Assembly: GCA_037577475.1 (NCBI GenBank)
Contig: CM075183.1
Location: 11,410,971-11,474,970, forward strand
Reading direction: 5' to 3'
DNA: 64,000 nucleotides
Origin: Chaunax sp. Z400
Taxonomy: Eukaryota > Chordata > Actinopteri > Lophiiformes > Chaunacidae
Under the pieces are notes generated by a model that worked only from the letters and a program-made list of their open reading frames with translations, made no database searches and was not told the origin of the DNA. Below are positions 12,550 through 30,634 of the stretch, piece by piece. Position numbers and translations under genes: made by a program. The stretch's first letter is position 1, and each line of letters begins with the position of its first letter.

Positions 12550-14352
12550 CCTGACAAACAAAGAGAAGTCTGAGCTTTATCTCCAGGGCATTAAGAAGCC
12601 AATCGGACTCCTGTCTCATTAGAGTGTGTGGATGAAAACGTCTCACATCCCTCTCGAGTTCTCATCCTGCACAAAAACAAAAACACTCCTGAACACACGC
12701 AAACAGCAACAACACACACACACACACGCCCTCAGCAAAACCTTTTGAATATTCTGACCTTCCACCTGCATGTATATCTGGTTAATAATTTAGATAAACA
12801 TGTTCTGCAAAAATAGTGTACTGCAATCTCCTACACATTTGATGTGTATTTATGTGTATTTGTGTGTGTGTGTGTGTTTATTGAGCTGTGCTGGTCAGGA
12901 TGTACACTAGTTATTGACAGGTGCAAACTGTGGCTGACTAATTAAATTCACATGGGTCATCAGAGCTGAGGGGGAAACACAGCAAAGTACACTCCTGTGT
13001 TGACGGCAACTATGCACCTCACATTTTGGAGATTATTTCAGATCAACTGATTCATTTTTCCTTCATGGGTGGAAAAAAATAAAATCTCCCACTTCTCAAG
13101 AGAAAACTAGACCGTTTTAAAACCAACTGGATGATCATATAAATAATGATTTTAGTTCAGTTACAAGCAGGATTTTCTATCCATCAGCGTCGATGTGCTA
13201 TAGAATCCTAACTTTGGTCTTCACATCATAACAGTTAGAAAATAGTTAAATAAAAATAAGAACTGAATATTATTTATTAATAATGAAGGAACATTTATGA
13301 GAAAATATATGAAAAAACTATGTGGTCACAATTTCTTTCCCACCTCCCACAGCCTTATCTATTAATGATCAGTGATGGAGGTGCCGTGTCGCGTATGCAG
13401 GTATGCAGGCATACGGTTTTAGAACGCTGCAAAGCGCCAAAACGGCACGGTAATTTCTCCCCTTTGCTCTGCAATGAACGCACCTGCCTCTCTCTCCGCT
13501 CCGGTAAGACCGATCCATATTTTCTGTTATGTGAAATTCGCAGGAGGATAAACTAAGGAAAAGGAAAAGTGGTGACTCATTGGTTGCTTGGGCGCGTCAC
13601 ACACAAACACATATCCTGTACCGAGAGGAGCAAATGACGTCAATCATAAGATGATTGCTCTTGAATAAGATCAATATCAAACTGAAAAATTCAAATGAAG
13701 CATAAATACCTCAAATCTGCACTTCACTAGAGTTGATGTACTCAGTTACATTATAGCACTAAAAACAAACTTACTAGTAATACGAAGAGCCTGTAACAGT
13801 GACAGGGTGACACATGGTTGGTGACAGAGTGGTGGAGAAGCCAAAAGGCTGCTGGGCTTTCAACAACTATTTCAGAATGCCATAAAAGGCAAACAAACAC
13901 CTAAAGGATTTCTCAGAGGTTGCTTTCTCTCTTCACACCATCACATGCAAAGAGAAAACACTGCTGCCTCCTGCCAGAGATAACACTGTCTGTCAACCTT
14001 ATGATTGGTTCCTGGACTGTTGTCAAGGAGTCTCCATTACGTAAACCCAGCCTGTGAACTCTGTGACATTTTCTGTCTGAACAGGCTGTGTAGAAGCTTC
14101 CATGTACTTAATGTATAATTCAGCATCTGCCATATCCTCAAACAGCAATTTGTATAAATCACAACCAGTGTGTCATTGTTCCCATTACCATGATTTAACC
14201 CTAGAACGTCAATTCAAACTCATGCTTAAAGATACGACATGTAGTATTTAAACATCAAAACGTCTAATATCATGAGAAGGAGTTGTATCCCAAATGTTTC
14301 CAACAACGTTCAGAGAAATCCAAACAAAAACAGTCCAAAAAAAGACGCAGGA

Positions 14353-15248
14353 TATGAGGGGTGGAAGTAAGAAAAATGAAATTAGAAAAACTGGAGGTAG
14401 TGAAAATGCACGTGACGTGAAAAATGGAGCGATAAATTACCAAGTGATTTGATTAACTCAAAGCTGATTTGATTAAAATCGTTGTGCTATGATGAAAACA
14501 GAGCCATATTTTCATCAGTCATTAATCACAACATAAAATTCCCATTTATAATTTAAGGGACGTAGCCTCAAGGGTGGAAGTAACAAATGAAATGGTAAAA
14601 CTGGAGGTGATGAAGATGCCCATGAATTGAAAAATGGAGTGGTAAAAATGCACCTGGAGTTCTGGAGTCTTAGTGGCAGGTGAAGTCAGACTGGTGCAAG
14701 AATCTGCACTGTGGACAGAAAGAGTCGAGAGCCCGCTGGTCACTGGGTGGACGTGTTCATTTCTTGGGGGCCGGAAGTAACAAAAATGCTCTTTTTTTCA
14801 AGCCGGATGTAACAAAAATTGCACGTTGTCAACGATAAAAATGAAATAAAATGTCAACAAGTTTATCGAATCCCATGATAACATGTCACTCCATTTTTCA
14901 GTTCCCATCCACTTTTACCACCCCATTTTTTTAATTCATGTGAATTTTTTATCACTCCATTTTAAAAAAAAATCACATGCATTTACATCACCTCCAGTTT
15001 TATCATTAAATTTTTGTTATTTCCACCCTTGAGGCTGCATCCCTGAAATGATAAATGGCAATTTTGAGTCGCGAACGATGAACGATGAAAATATGGTTCT
15101 GTTTTCATCATATTACAACTGTTTTAATCCCATAAGCGTTGAATTAATCAAATCACTTGATCATTCATCACTCCATTTTTCATTTCACATCCACTTTTAC
15201 CACTCCATTTTTATTAGCATTTAAATTTTGTTACTTCCACCCCTCATA
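14353..15248. mobile_element. Fold-back element with long modular inverted arms
   Basis: The plus strand opens with tatgaggggtggaagtaa and closes with ttacttccacccctcata, its near-exact reverse complement. The match continues inward for about 300 bp. Left-arm landmarks (caagtgatttgattaa, gatgaaaacagagccatatt, the ttaagggacgtagcctcaag block, aaactggaggtgatg) reappear inverted in the right arm (ttaatcaaatcacttgat, atatggttctgttttcat, cttgaggctgcatccct, catcacctccagttt). The arms are about 14353-14660 and 14885-15248, with a loop of about 220 bp. Each arm contains two copies of a module beginning ggtggaagtaac and passing through aaactggaggt and aaaaatggagtg. The loop carries two more partial modules (ccggaagtaacaaaaatgc and ccggatgtaacaaaaattgc). 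There is no transposase frame. It resembles a fold-back or long-TIR non-autonomous DNA transposon; no clear target duplication was identified, and the family is unknown to me. Confidence 0.85.
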
Positions 15249-20701
<5,453 letters not shown>

Positions 20702-21246
20702 ATCTTCGGTATGTGGATGGAGACATAGTCGTATCCTGAAGGCCAGGCCAGCCAGGTCTGTTGTCAACCTAACCCCTCCTGTGCTCTCCACCAACCAAGA
20801 TAAATGGCCAGGACTGCTGGCTAATGACGCGCTCCGGTGGCTGCTGGGACACACACACCTGAGGCCAATGGACAAATGCAACTATAATATGTACCATACA
20901 TCCCAGAGGACATGTGTGCACTATTATAAACCAACCCTATAGTTCTTGTTGGTACTATGCACTAATGTGTTAAGACAGCAATGAATTCATGTTTGCAGAG
21001 CAGCGGTAAAAAAACAAAAACAACAACTAATGTTTGCAGTGCACTGGAAACTGTGTGCATGCACCTCCACAGAATACATTCCCAGTTGTGTCTGTTGAGG
21101 TGAGAACACAAATTACAAATGCTCAGTAGATTAGATATGATTTGTGCGTCACATGGGGTGTTGCACATTGGTTGAACCAATGAAAAGTGACGAAGAAGAA
21201 GCAGCTGCCTTACTTTCTTACCTTCACACACCACAGGAGCAGCCAT

Positions 21247-21270
21247 TGTGTGTGTGTGTGTGTGTGTGTG
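21247..21270. repeat. (TG)n microsatellite
   Basis: 24 bp of TG. Confidence 0.9.
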
Positions 21271-22066
21271 CAGTCTAGGTATACTAACAATACAATATAA
21301 AACAGTACAATAACAATACTAACATCTGTTCCCAGAAGAAGTAATAATTAATGCAGTATATGTTCTACAAATATACTGTATACACTCACACACTTGTCCG
21401 TTCCTCGACTACCACAGAATAATATTGAGTTTGCCGCTGATGTATCTGCACAGAGAGCTTTCAGGTGAGTTCTGTCCTCCTCCTCCTTCCTCTACCTCTC
21501 ATCGGTGAATAGGAGAGATTCTAAGTCCCTCCATCCATCTCTTATTTCAAGCATGTCAGAACTCGGAGTTATTAGTCTGCTAATTACCTCTCAGAATCCC
21601 TCATTTAACACCGCAATCCAATCACACTCTGATTATAATGAGAAAATTATGATAGGCCGCGTTAAAGATAGGATGTGGGATTGATTGGTGTGCAGCAAGA
21701 CCTGGGGCGGGGAAGTGGCAGGAAAGTGGAGGTGGGGACAGAGCGTTCACAAATAACAGAAAGAAAGAAAAAGAAAAACAATAAACATGTTGTTGAATCT
21801 TATCATAGTATTTAGTGAGGGAACAAGATGGAAGAAGCAGAAGCACAATCAAGCACCATCCTAAACCATTATCATTGTCCTGCTTAACAACATTACTATG
21901 GAAGGCATGTTAAACCAAGAGAAAATACACAGAGTGTGTGTTCAGGCCCTGGGACTGAATGGCAGCAGATTGGCTGCGGTGATGTAATCGCAACTTGTAA
22001 TTATTGAAAGTTTATTCACACACGTCCCATTATCCTGGCCATTGGCAGGGCTTACACATTTACCAT

Positions 22067-22236
<170 letters not shown>

Positions 22237-22327
22237 CTACCTGCACATCCACCTTTCCGCCTGAAGTTATAGATTTCTCAAATAGTAATGAGTTCGCTAT
22301 CTCTAAATTCTATAATTCATGCTGTAA

Positions 22328-22328
<1 letters not shown>

Positions 22329-22362
<34 letters not shown>
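22329..22362. repeat. (TG)n microsatellite
   Basis: 34 bp of TG, about 95 bp from the end of the CA array. The two are inverted complements and could pair as a CA/TG hairpin. Confidence 0.95.
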
Positions 22363-22363
<1 letters not shown>

Positions 22364-23196
22364 ATATATGTGAGGCAGGAGTGACGTTAGCACCGTGTTC
22401 CTCTACAATGGGTGAAGGGAGGAAGATTAAGGCTTGCAATAGCCGCTCAGAGGAAATTAATCATGTTTTAATGACCATGTGAGAGAAGGCGCAGTCGGTG
22501 CGGTTGACGCTGGCGGTGCTGGTGGTGATGGCAGTGTTAATGGAAATAAAGGCTCATGAGAAGAGGGTGTGAGACAGAGAGACAGAAGAAATTGCGTGCA
22601 TGTATGCTTTCAGTCCTGACTCCTGCAAAAATAAATGTGTCGACATTATGAGCTGTTCCCTTTTTTTTTTTTGGGATGGGAGCGCATCACAGACTGGAGA
22701 CAACACATTTAATCTGCACATCAATCTGCCTCTCACCACCCTGCTGATAATGACGGCCCCCTACTTTCATCCTCCCCCTTGAAACCTCTTTTCCTCCCTC
22801 TCAAGGCCTCTATCACTCTCCCCCGTGCCTCCCCATCTTAAGATAATCTTGAGCACATCTTGACCATCATGAAAAAAAAAAGAAAAGAAAAAAAAGAAGA
22901 AAAACCTGCCGACGTGGAGGTGCTGCCCAACGCAGGCTGGGCAGGCAGGTGGAGGGAGGAAGAGAGATAACATTGAGATAACATTAAGGAGGTGTGGCAG
23001 TGGTGTGGGTTGTTTTTTTGGGGATGGGTGGGCGCCGACAGTGGTGGAAATTCTGGGCCGTAACAAAAGGCTTTGTGCTGTCATTGTCTTCTTGGCAGGG
23101 CAAACTGAGTGTCTGTGGAAAGGCCGATAAGAGTAAAAAAAACAACATGATTCCATTAAATAATACCCCTCTCAGAGTGGAACTGGAGGTGGTAAA

Positions 23197-23228
23197 TGTG
23201 TGTATGTGTGTGTGTGTGTGTGTGTGTG
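23197..23228. repeat. (TG)n microsatellite
   Basis: 32 bp of TG with one TA interruption. Confidence 0.9.
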
Positions 23229-26038
23229 TAAGTGTGTGAGGCGAAGGATGAGGCCATTAAGTCATCTTAATACTGTTGTTTTCTTTGGGGAGTTTGAACC
23301 AATACAACGGACCTCCACATTTCCATTAGCACGTAAGCAGGATTAGGTGTTGTGTGGATGCTGTGTCAGTGCAGATAAGATGACTCGACAGTCATGTTTC
23401 ATAGGATAACACTGTGTTCCAGTGACGACCTCATTTAGATAACTACCGCTACAGTATTAGCATTGCATTTCACTGTGTGAAATGATTTCCGGCACTGGAA
23501 CAGTGATGGTTAGCGTGACCTTGTTGGTGAGAAGACCAGCACTATGGCTGCTGAATTTGGCCCTCGCTGCGATGGCTATCAGCGGCAGACAGCCACGATG
23601 ATTAAGATGCTAATGATAGCCTAGCCTTCTGCTGGCGGTGGCCTGTGACAACGCCTGTTAATCTCGTGCACTGCCAGACGAGCGTCCTTAATCTGCAACA
23701 GGTTCAGATGAAACGCCTCCCGTGTTGCATCTTGACACTGTGGAGAGGAGGGATGACCTCACTGTATGGATTGCTTTACGTCTTGTGATCTTCACACAGC
23801 ATGCTACGAGGAGGGAGCGGGTGCTGAGCCAACGGAAAGAGGCAAAGGCAGTCGATGCACCATTAGACTTGCTAATTGTTGTTGTATCCTGGCCTCAGTA
23901 ATACCACTAGCAGAAGAACATGGAGGATTGCACTCGAAACGATGTGAACTAGTCGCTGAGCGGAGCAGGAAAATGCTGATTGCTGATAGCTGTTGGCAAG
24001 GCATTTTGGTTTTACTGGACATAAAACAGCCTGTGGTACGAGATTATGTTATGTTAAACTAGTAATTCGGTCCGTGTACAAGCGGAATAAAACAAATAGC
24101 AATTACAAGAGCAAAGTCCAAAAAGAAAAGGAAATCTACTTTTTCTTCTTTTCTTCTCGATAAAGAATCTCATGATCCATCAGATTTATCCTGTGAGCCT
24201 TTGGCGGGACCCGACCCCCTCGATCCACAGCCAAACTTCCATACTGTAGGCCTAAATAAATTACAACAATGGGCTGCTGGCTGAAATGCAATTAACAAAA
24301 CAATGCAATCCTATTTGAGTTGATTTTTTGTTCCTGAGCCCATCATATCCTTTGTACAATCACAGGGTTTCACAAAGCATTGAACCTCACTTCATCCCTG
24401 CTTTATGAAAACAACTAAGACTTTGGAGGATTCATACCCAGTCATGATACTATATCACCTATTCTATCACCAATAACCCTGTTGACCTGTGGAACGGTCC
24501 AATCAGGTGTTTTCTGGGCATTACACAACTTTCCCAGTCTTTTGTTGCCCCTGTCCCATCTTTTCTGAGACATGTTGCTGGCATCGAATACAGAATAAGC
24601 ATATATTTACACAAAATAATGAAGTTGAAGAGAAAAGAAACATTAAATAAGTTGTGTTTGTGTTGCTTTTATCTGAGTAGATGTCAATAATTATTGGTAA
24701 ATGGTCACATTTGTTCAAATTAACCATCTAATACTGTCATACAGCGGCTAGCTAGTGAAACTAACTTACATTATAGCTCAGTGGAGGAGGACGCTATAAA
24801 CGTTAACACCCTGCCCTGACATGAACACGAGCCTCTAATCCATGAGGATATGCATGTTTCCTTCTGCACAGACGACATGAAACTGTTCCCATCTTAAGTA
24901 ACTGGGTGATGATTTCTGGAAAGAGACATTGCTGTTGACATTTTTAAAATACTCAGTTCCATATTGAAGAGACGGCAGACGTTTCTACAGCTGATCTCTC
25001 CAAAAGCATCAACACACACCAAAACACTCTAGATGAATAAATAACACTGCAAGTATTTTTGATTCTGGGATGAACTGTCCCTTTAAGTGACGGATCTGAG
25101 CATTTCTTCCACCACTGCCCGACAATTAAAGAGTTCTCGACAAGCATCATGGCTGTATTATACTGTATATTATAGATTTGTCCTCAGGAGCAACACAAAC
25201 ACACACATATATAACATCTTCATCCCGGCAAGATGGACTGATAACCAAAGACACATGCAACAACACAGAGCCCCTCGATGTGCTAATTGCTTTCACTGAC
25301 TGTCTACTCATGCTTAGCATTAGCAGTGTTCTAAGGTGTCTTTTTAAAAATGACAACAACACAGAGAGAGGCGATCAGGATGCCGGGCTGACAAACAGGC
25401 AAAGTGAAATCAGGAGAACATGTTGGTTAGCGAGATGTCCTCACTAAAAGAGTTAAGAGGAAGAAACGTGGTGGTGTCTCATTAAGAGAAGCTTCATCGG
25501 GTTCACAAAGAACAAAACAAGACAGGCCCCTGCTGTCAACTCCCAACTCAGGTGGGATTAGAGAGTTTGGTCAGCAAAGTGTTTCCGACACGGTGCATCA
25601 GAGTGTTATACTGAATTGGGACTTAATTAGGCGAACATTTTGACCTGAAAAGGCTCCTTCTGAAGTCAGCTTGGGGAAACATTAACACCTAAATTGTTGC
25701 AGATTGTTCTAGAACATTTCTCTTTTCAGTGCTCCATAATAACCACCATCTTCCGACCAGAGAGGGACTTTAAGAGACTCGTCTCCGGGTGGTATTTTCA
25801 TGATAGACGTCAGCGTTTCTGTAATCCGCATGGTGGAAGGCGTTTCCAAGCCTGACCTGTCTGCACGGCCTGGCCTGATTATGAGGCAGTCACCTTGTTG
25901 AAGAACACACGCGCACACGGGCAAAATATCAGAATGCACACCGTCATTGGTGAATTGAAGTCGACAAAGTGCAACGCTTTGCCACGTTTTTGTTGATTGC
26001 ATCTCTTTTCTATATTCACTGCTGTGGAAGTGATGTCA

Positions 26039-27135
26039 CAGTTGGAAGTATGATTACTCAAGAGGTTTATTGGCAAAATGTACTATTTATCAGCTGTTTG
26101 CAATAACCACATCATACAAGAACACTTTAAATAGCTCAATACAGCAGGTATTACATGTGTTTTTACCAAAATATAACACAAAATGCTGCTTTTACTGACT
26201 ACTGCAGTCTGAAAATGATTCAACCCCTTAATGACAAGTGTCTCTAGTACTTCGTAGAGAAACTTTAGCTGCTATGACCTGCTGCAAATATGATGTATAT
26301 CCAGACACCAGCTTCTGGCAACGTTCCTGAGGAATCTTAGCCCATTCCTCTTAAGCAAAGGCCTCCAGTTGTGGAATATTCCTGGGTTTACATGTTCCAA
26401 CTGCATTTTTCAAATCCCACCAGAGATTTTCTATGGGATTCAAGTCAGGTGACTATGATGGCCAATCTAGAATGTTCTGAATGTTCTGAAACCAAGCCTT
26501 GGTGGACTTTGAGTTCCGCTTGGGGTCATTGTCCTTTTGGAATGTCCAACGGCGCCCAAGCTTCATCTTCCTCACAGACGGTGAGATGTTTTCTTCTAGG
26601 ATTTCCTGATACCTGATGGAATCCATCTTACCCTCTACACGCTGCAGGTTTCCAGTGACCTAATCCATATGCTTCATTCTTCCTCCTCCAGACATTCTGC
26701 TGATCCATTGGCCCCAAAAGTTGCAGCTTTGTTTCATCGCTTCTGAGCCACTGGAGCCGACTTCTCTTGTTCTTTGGGGTCAGCAGTGGTGAATGTCTTG
26801 GAGTTTGAGCATGGAGACCTCATGTAAATTTAGACCTTAACAGAAAAACTTTACGATTCTACTGCTAAAATAAGTCTATGAAGGTCGGAACAGTGTTTTA
26901 ACTTCTGATTTGCAAATGTGTCTCATATGATATTCAGGGGGTTGAATAATTCTGAGACTGCAGAAGTCATTAAAAGCAGCATTTTGTATCAAACACAGAA
27001 GAAAAACTAATATCTGTTGTTAGTATCTGCCGTATTGAGTTATTTAAACGGTTCTTGCTTGATTTGGTTGATGAATAGTATATTTTGCCAATAAACCTAA
27101 CATACAAGGAGGTTGAATAATTTAGCTTCCGACTG
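26039..27135 (-). mobile_element. Internally deleted Tc1-like transposon
   Basis: The ends are inverted: the left begins cagttggaag and the right ends cttccgactg. About 160 bp of each end are imperfect inverted repeats (left ggtttattggcaaaatgtac, aaatagctcaatacagcag, acaaaatgctgcttttactg, tctgaaaatgattcaacccc; each is matched in reverse at 26935-27105). Between them the minus strand encodes pieces of a Tc1-type transposase: SDETKLQL with the first catalytic Asp (about 26735), a GRRWTF.KDNDPK segment with the second Asp, then SPDLNPIENLWWDLK with the catalytic Glu (about 26430-26460). A TAG stop precedes SPDLNPIE. The N-terminal helix-turn-helix part is missing, and internal deletions and frameshifts are present. 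At about 1.1 kb it is shorter than an intact element (about 1.6 kb). It is dead. Confidence 0.9.
26240..26815 (-). pseudogene. Tc1 transposase remnant
   Basis: This is the coding remnant inside the Tc1-like element, on the minus strand. The DD34E-type catalytic landmarks are recognisable (DETKLQ, DNDPK, PDLNPIE), and the C-terminal end reads like CQKLVSGYTS.LQQVI. It carries at least one in-frame stop (TAG within the WPS-SPDLN segment), frame changes and loss of the DNA-binding N-terminus. It cannot make an active transposase. Confidence 0.85.
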
Positions 27136-29978
27136 CACTTTGCCAGTGAACAAGCACCAGTCACCTGGAGCAAGGCAGAGAGAAAGCAAGTGTGGGAGGG
27201 AGAGAGGAAGTGTATGTCACACGTCACTCAACCAACCAGCCAGTGGAAAGTTATTTATTAATTCATCACTCGACGCTCCGAAACGAAGCAGTGGGCGAGG
27301 CTGAGGGGCAAATAAATTTCACTCAGAAATAATATCGTCATTACTAATAATGTGGGATAATTATACATCTGTACTGCTATACATCTCAGTCACTCAGCTC
27401 CCTCCCTCGATCCCCCCCCCAGTCCTCGCTCATACCAGCAGCTACCGGAATTAATAAATGGAAAATAAAATCGCCATGCTTCCGTAGGCGATTTCAACAG
27501 CTCAGGAGTTTGCCAGGTCTCTCTGCAGCCTGGCTGGATTGACAGTGGCAGCAGCCTCGCCCTGCTCATCCGAGGCCTGATTCATAATTAATGGAGGTTA
27601 TAATTGCAAAGTGAGAGCAGACAGCGAGTGAGCAAGAGAGAGGGAAAAAGAGATGGGAGCAATAATGAAAATTAAGACACACACACACATGTGCGGAGTT
27701 GACATTTTACACCGCTTTCATTTAGCCGTCCTTCCATTTCTTACATCATTAACATTTCTACACACACGCAAGTAAACATGTGCACGCACCAGTCACAAAA
27801 TGGCTAATGAAATCACCCCAATCCTCTGTTTGAAGGTCTCTTAAGTAACGGGTGAGGAGGTCAGTCGCTGAGCACAGAGTTTAAACTTTGTTCTCTAACA
27901 AAAGTTTAACACAAAATCTGAAACTCATTTCACCGTCACAGGTCACACAACTCTTTAGTCCTGATACTGAATCATTTTTGAGGATTTTTCTCCTGCATGC
28001 ATAGCCGTTTGTGAGACTGATATGATAATTCTTGAGCACATTTCCTCCAGTATCTCATGATATTGAATAGGTCCATGTAAACCTACAGGCAGTGAACTAA
28101 ACCGGACTAAAATGCATGAACCTGCCGTACCTATGACTGTCCATTTAAAGCTATGAGCGGATCTCCAATCCATGCAGAGTGACGGAGACTTGAAGGGTTT
28201 AGTCTTCCTTGTGTCCACAGGTAAAAGGAATATTAAAATAAATACTTCTGGCTGCTGAGGGTGAGCCCATCCCTTCAACGACATGTTGTGCCTAAACAGA
28301 GACTGTGGACATCGGACTTCGTTTCAAATTCATGCTGTCATGTAACAGTCTGAAACTACAATTACAACATTTTGATAGCAATACTCAGGATATCTGCCAA
28401 AAACATGCACCTACCCAGAGATCGTCTTTTTCCCAGGTTTAAAATCTGCATACCTCACTGTGTGGATCTCATTATAATAATTTTTACATAGGACTACAGA
28501 ATGAGTCTGTGGTGCTATAGACTAGTCTTGACAAAATGAATATTAATGATAGTGGGGAAAAACAGAATTTTGAGGCTAATACCAATCCGCTAAGATGGGT
28601 TCATATTAAAAATGTGGGCTCATTGCAAGGTGTGCAATCCCTCATGCTTAAAATGTGACACTAGCAGCATAAACAGCCAGTATAAAAATAAAGTGTAATA
28701 TGTAATTAAAGCGCTTCTATTGGCTTTAATGTCTGCAGTAATATTTTTATAGTAATAGTAATATTTTAAGGACTCAATATGCCTAAAATGAACTAGTTTG
28801 ACCATGTTTAAAAGCGTTTATTTCTATTCTGAATGCAGTGAGGGACAGAATAGATCATAAAAATGATGATAACAAGCACACTTTGGTTGTACACATGAAT
28901 CATGTATAAAGAATGAACACTATAAACATCTGGATTTGTACTTGACAACAATGGGCTAACGGGAGTCTTGCCTTCGATACCCATGGTGTAGGTTTAGATC
29001 TGGAGTCACATTTAATGGCTCCCTGCAATAGCAGATGGACAGTCTTGATCATTGTCTATTACCATATGGCTATTATGGTTTTATTATATTCTTCTATTTA
29101 CTCTGCAAGATTGAGTAGACTATTTACAAACTTTTAAAATGAGAGTAACATCCCAATAATTTACGAATGTCTTTGTCTTGCTCCTAAAACGGAGCAAGAC
29201 TATTTCTGTGCAGCTTCATTTGTGTTCATTTATTCTTAAGGAGCAGCAGCTGTGGTAATACAAGATAGCTTTGCTTGATGTCTGTTGTTAAAAAGTAGAT
29301 TATTCGCAGATTAGTGAGTCGACTTCCTTAATGTTTTCTTCACTATGAGCAATCTTGCCAACCACCAGAAAAGCAGCAGCGTGTCACAGTTGTTGTCATC
29401 ACAAAGTGGTATCTCCATAACTGCTGCAGCTCTGGTTTCATTTTTTTTAAGGTGGCACACAGAGCTGACACTCATTTTCATTCTAGGTATGGAGTAACAC
29501 CTAAACACAAAGGCACCTGTGTTTGTTGAAGTTGAATGTGAAACATTATTTAAGGCCTTTGGTAACTAAATATATTTATAAAATTAACTACAAAAAAACT
29601 CACACAGAATCCTCAAAAGAAAATGTTGCTGCGATGAAAACACGTTAAGAAAAGGAGAGCTGGGGATTGGTTGATTATCACCTCTTCAGAAGGTGTTGTG
29701 AAATTGTGACTCTCCAGTTTAAACCCATTTAACAATAAGAATGTGAGAAACTGTGTTTTAGAAAGTATTTTCTGAAAATCAACCGATAAAGCTCTTCAAA
29801 CTCAGCCTGTCTCCTTTATGAGGTGGAAACTTTCCTTTCAGGATATGCATTGTAGAATAGTAATGAATTACAATGATAAATAATAATAATGAATTATAGG
29901 ATTAAGTGTCCTATGGATGCTCTTGCTGTTCATGCAGTATAATGAGCTATCACTGTATTGTATATGAAGTAAAGTGAC
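27136..29978. other. Intron segment between Tc1 remnant and minisatellite
   Basis: No coding feature was recognised. A homeodomain-site-rich block at 27560-27625 is listed separately. The remainder is AT-rich, with no repeat I can name. Confidence 0.6.
27560..27625. promoter_or_regulatory. Candidate enhancer block with TAATTA sites
   Basis: It contains gattcataattaatggagg and ttataattgcaaagtgagag: two overlapping TAATTA/ATTAAT homeodomain cores plus ATAATTG within 30 bp, in a locally less AT-rich, low-repeat stretch. This composition is common in conserved vertebrate enhancers, but conservation was not tested. Confidence 0.22.
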
Positions 29979-30634
29979 TAACATCTTTATGCACTATAAT
30001 AACCTCTTTATGCACTATAATAACATCTTTATGCACTATAATAACCTCTTTATGCACTATAATAACATCTTTATGCACTATAATAACATATTTATGCACT
30101 ATAATAACATACTTATACTTATGCACTATAGTAACATCTTTATGCACTATAATAACCTCTTTATGCACTATAATAACCTCTTTATGCACTATAACAACAT
30201 CTTTATGCACTATAATAACATACTTATGTACTATATAATAACATACTTATGTACTATATAATAACATACTTATGCACTATAATAACATACTTATACTTAT
30301 GCACTATAATAACATCTTTATGCACTATAATAACCTCTTTATGCACTATAATAACCTTTATGCACTATAATAACCTCTTTATGCACTATAATAACCTCTT
30401 TATGCACTATAATAACATCTTTATGCACTATAATAACATACTTATGCACTATAATAACATACTTATGCACTATAATAACATACTTATGTACTATATAATA
30501 ACATACTTATGCACTATAATAACATACTTATACTTATGCACTATAATAACATATTTATGCACTATAATAACATACTTATACACTATAATAACATATTTAT
30601 GCACTATAATAACATACTTATGCACTATAATAAC
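29979..30634. repeat. 21-bp AT-rich minisatellite (about 31 copies)
   Basis: Tandem units read taacatctttatgcactata with small variants: ccctttatg (c/a at one site), tacttatg, and units lengthened by acttat or by tatataataa, plus one unit shortened near 30350. The total is about 656 bp. The period is a multiple of three and lacks stops in some frames, so heptad open frames appear on both strands (MHYNN.F on plus, IIVHK.V on minus). These are artefacts, not repeat proteins. Confidence 0.97.

Larger units (their letters stand above)
8776..14352. other. Intron segment rich in TG arrays and AT-rich simple repeats
   Basis: It contains five TG arrays (9.28, 9.39, 9.69, 9.9, 12.5 kb), an AT-rich zone with TAA, AAAAT and TAATA repeats (10.72-10.94 kb) and a GCA run near 11.41 kb. 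No coding exon, RNA gene or recognisable transposon was seen in the rest. Confidence 0.7.

Noticed and set aside
29979..30634. CRISPR-like array
   Set aside because: The units are contiguous with no unique spacers, and the genome is vertebrate.
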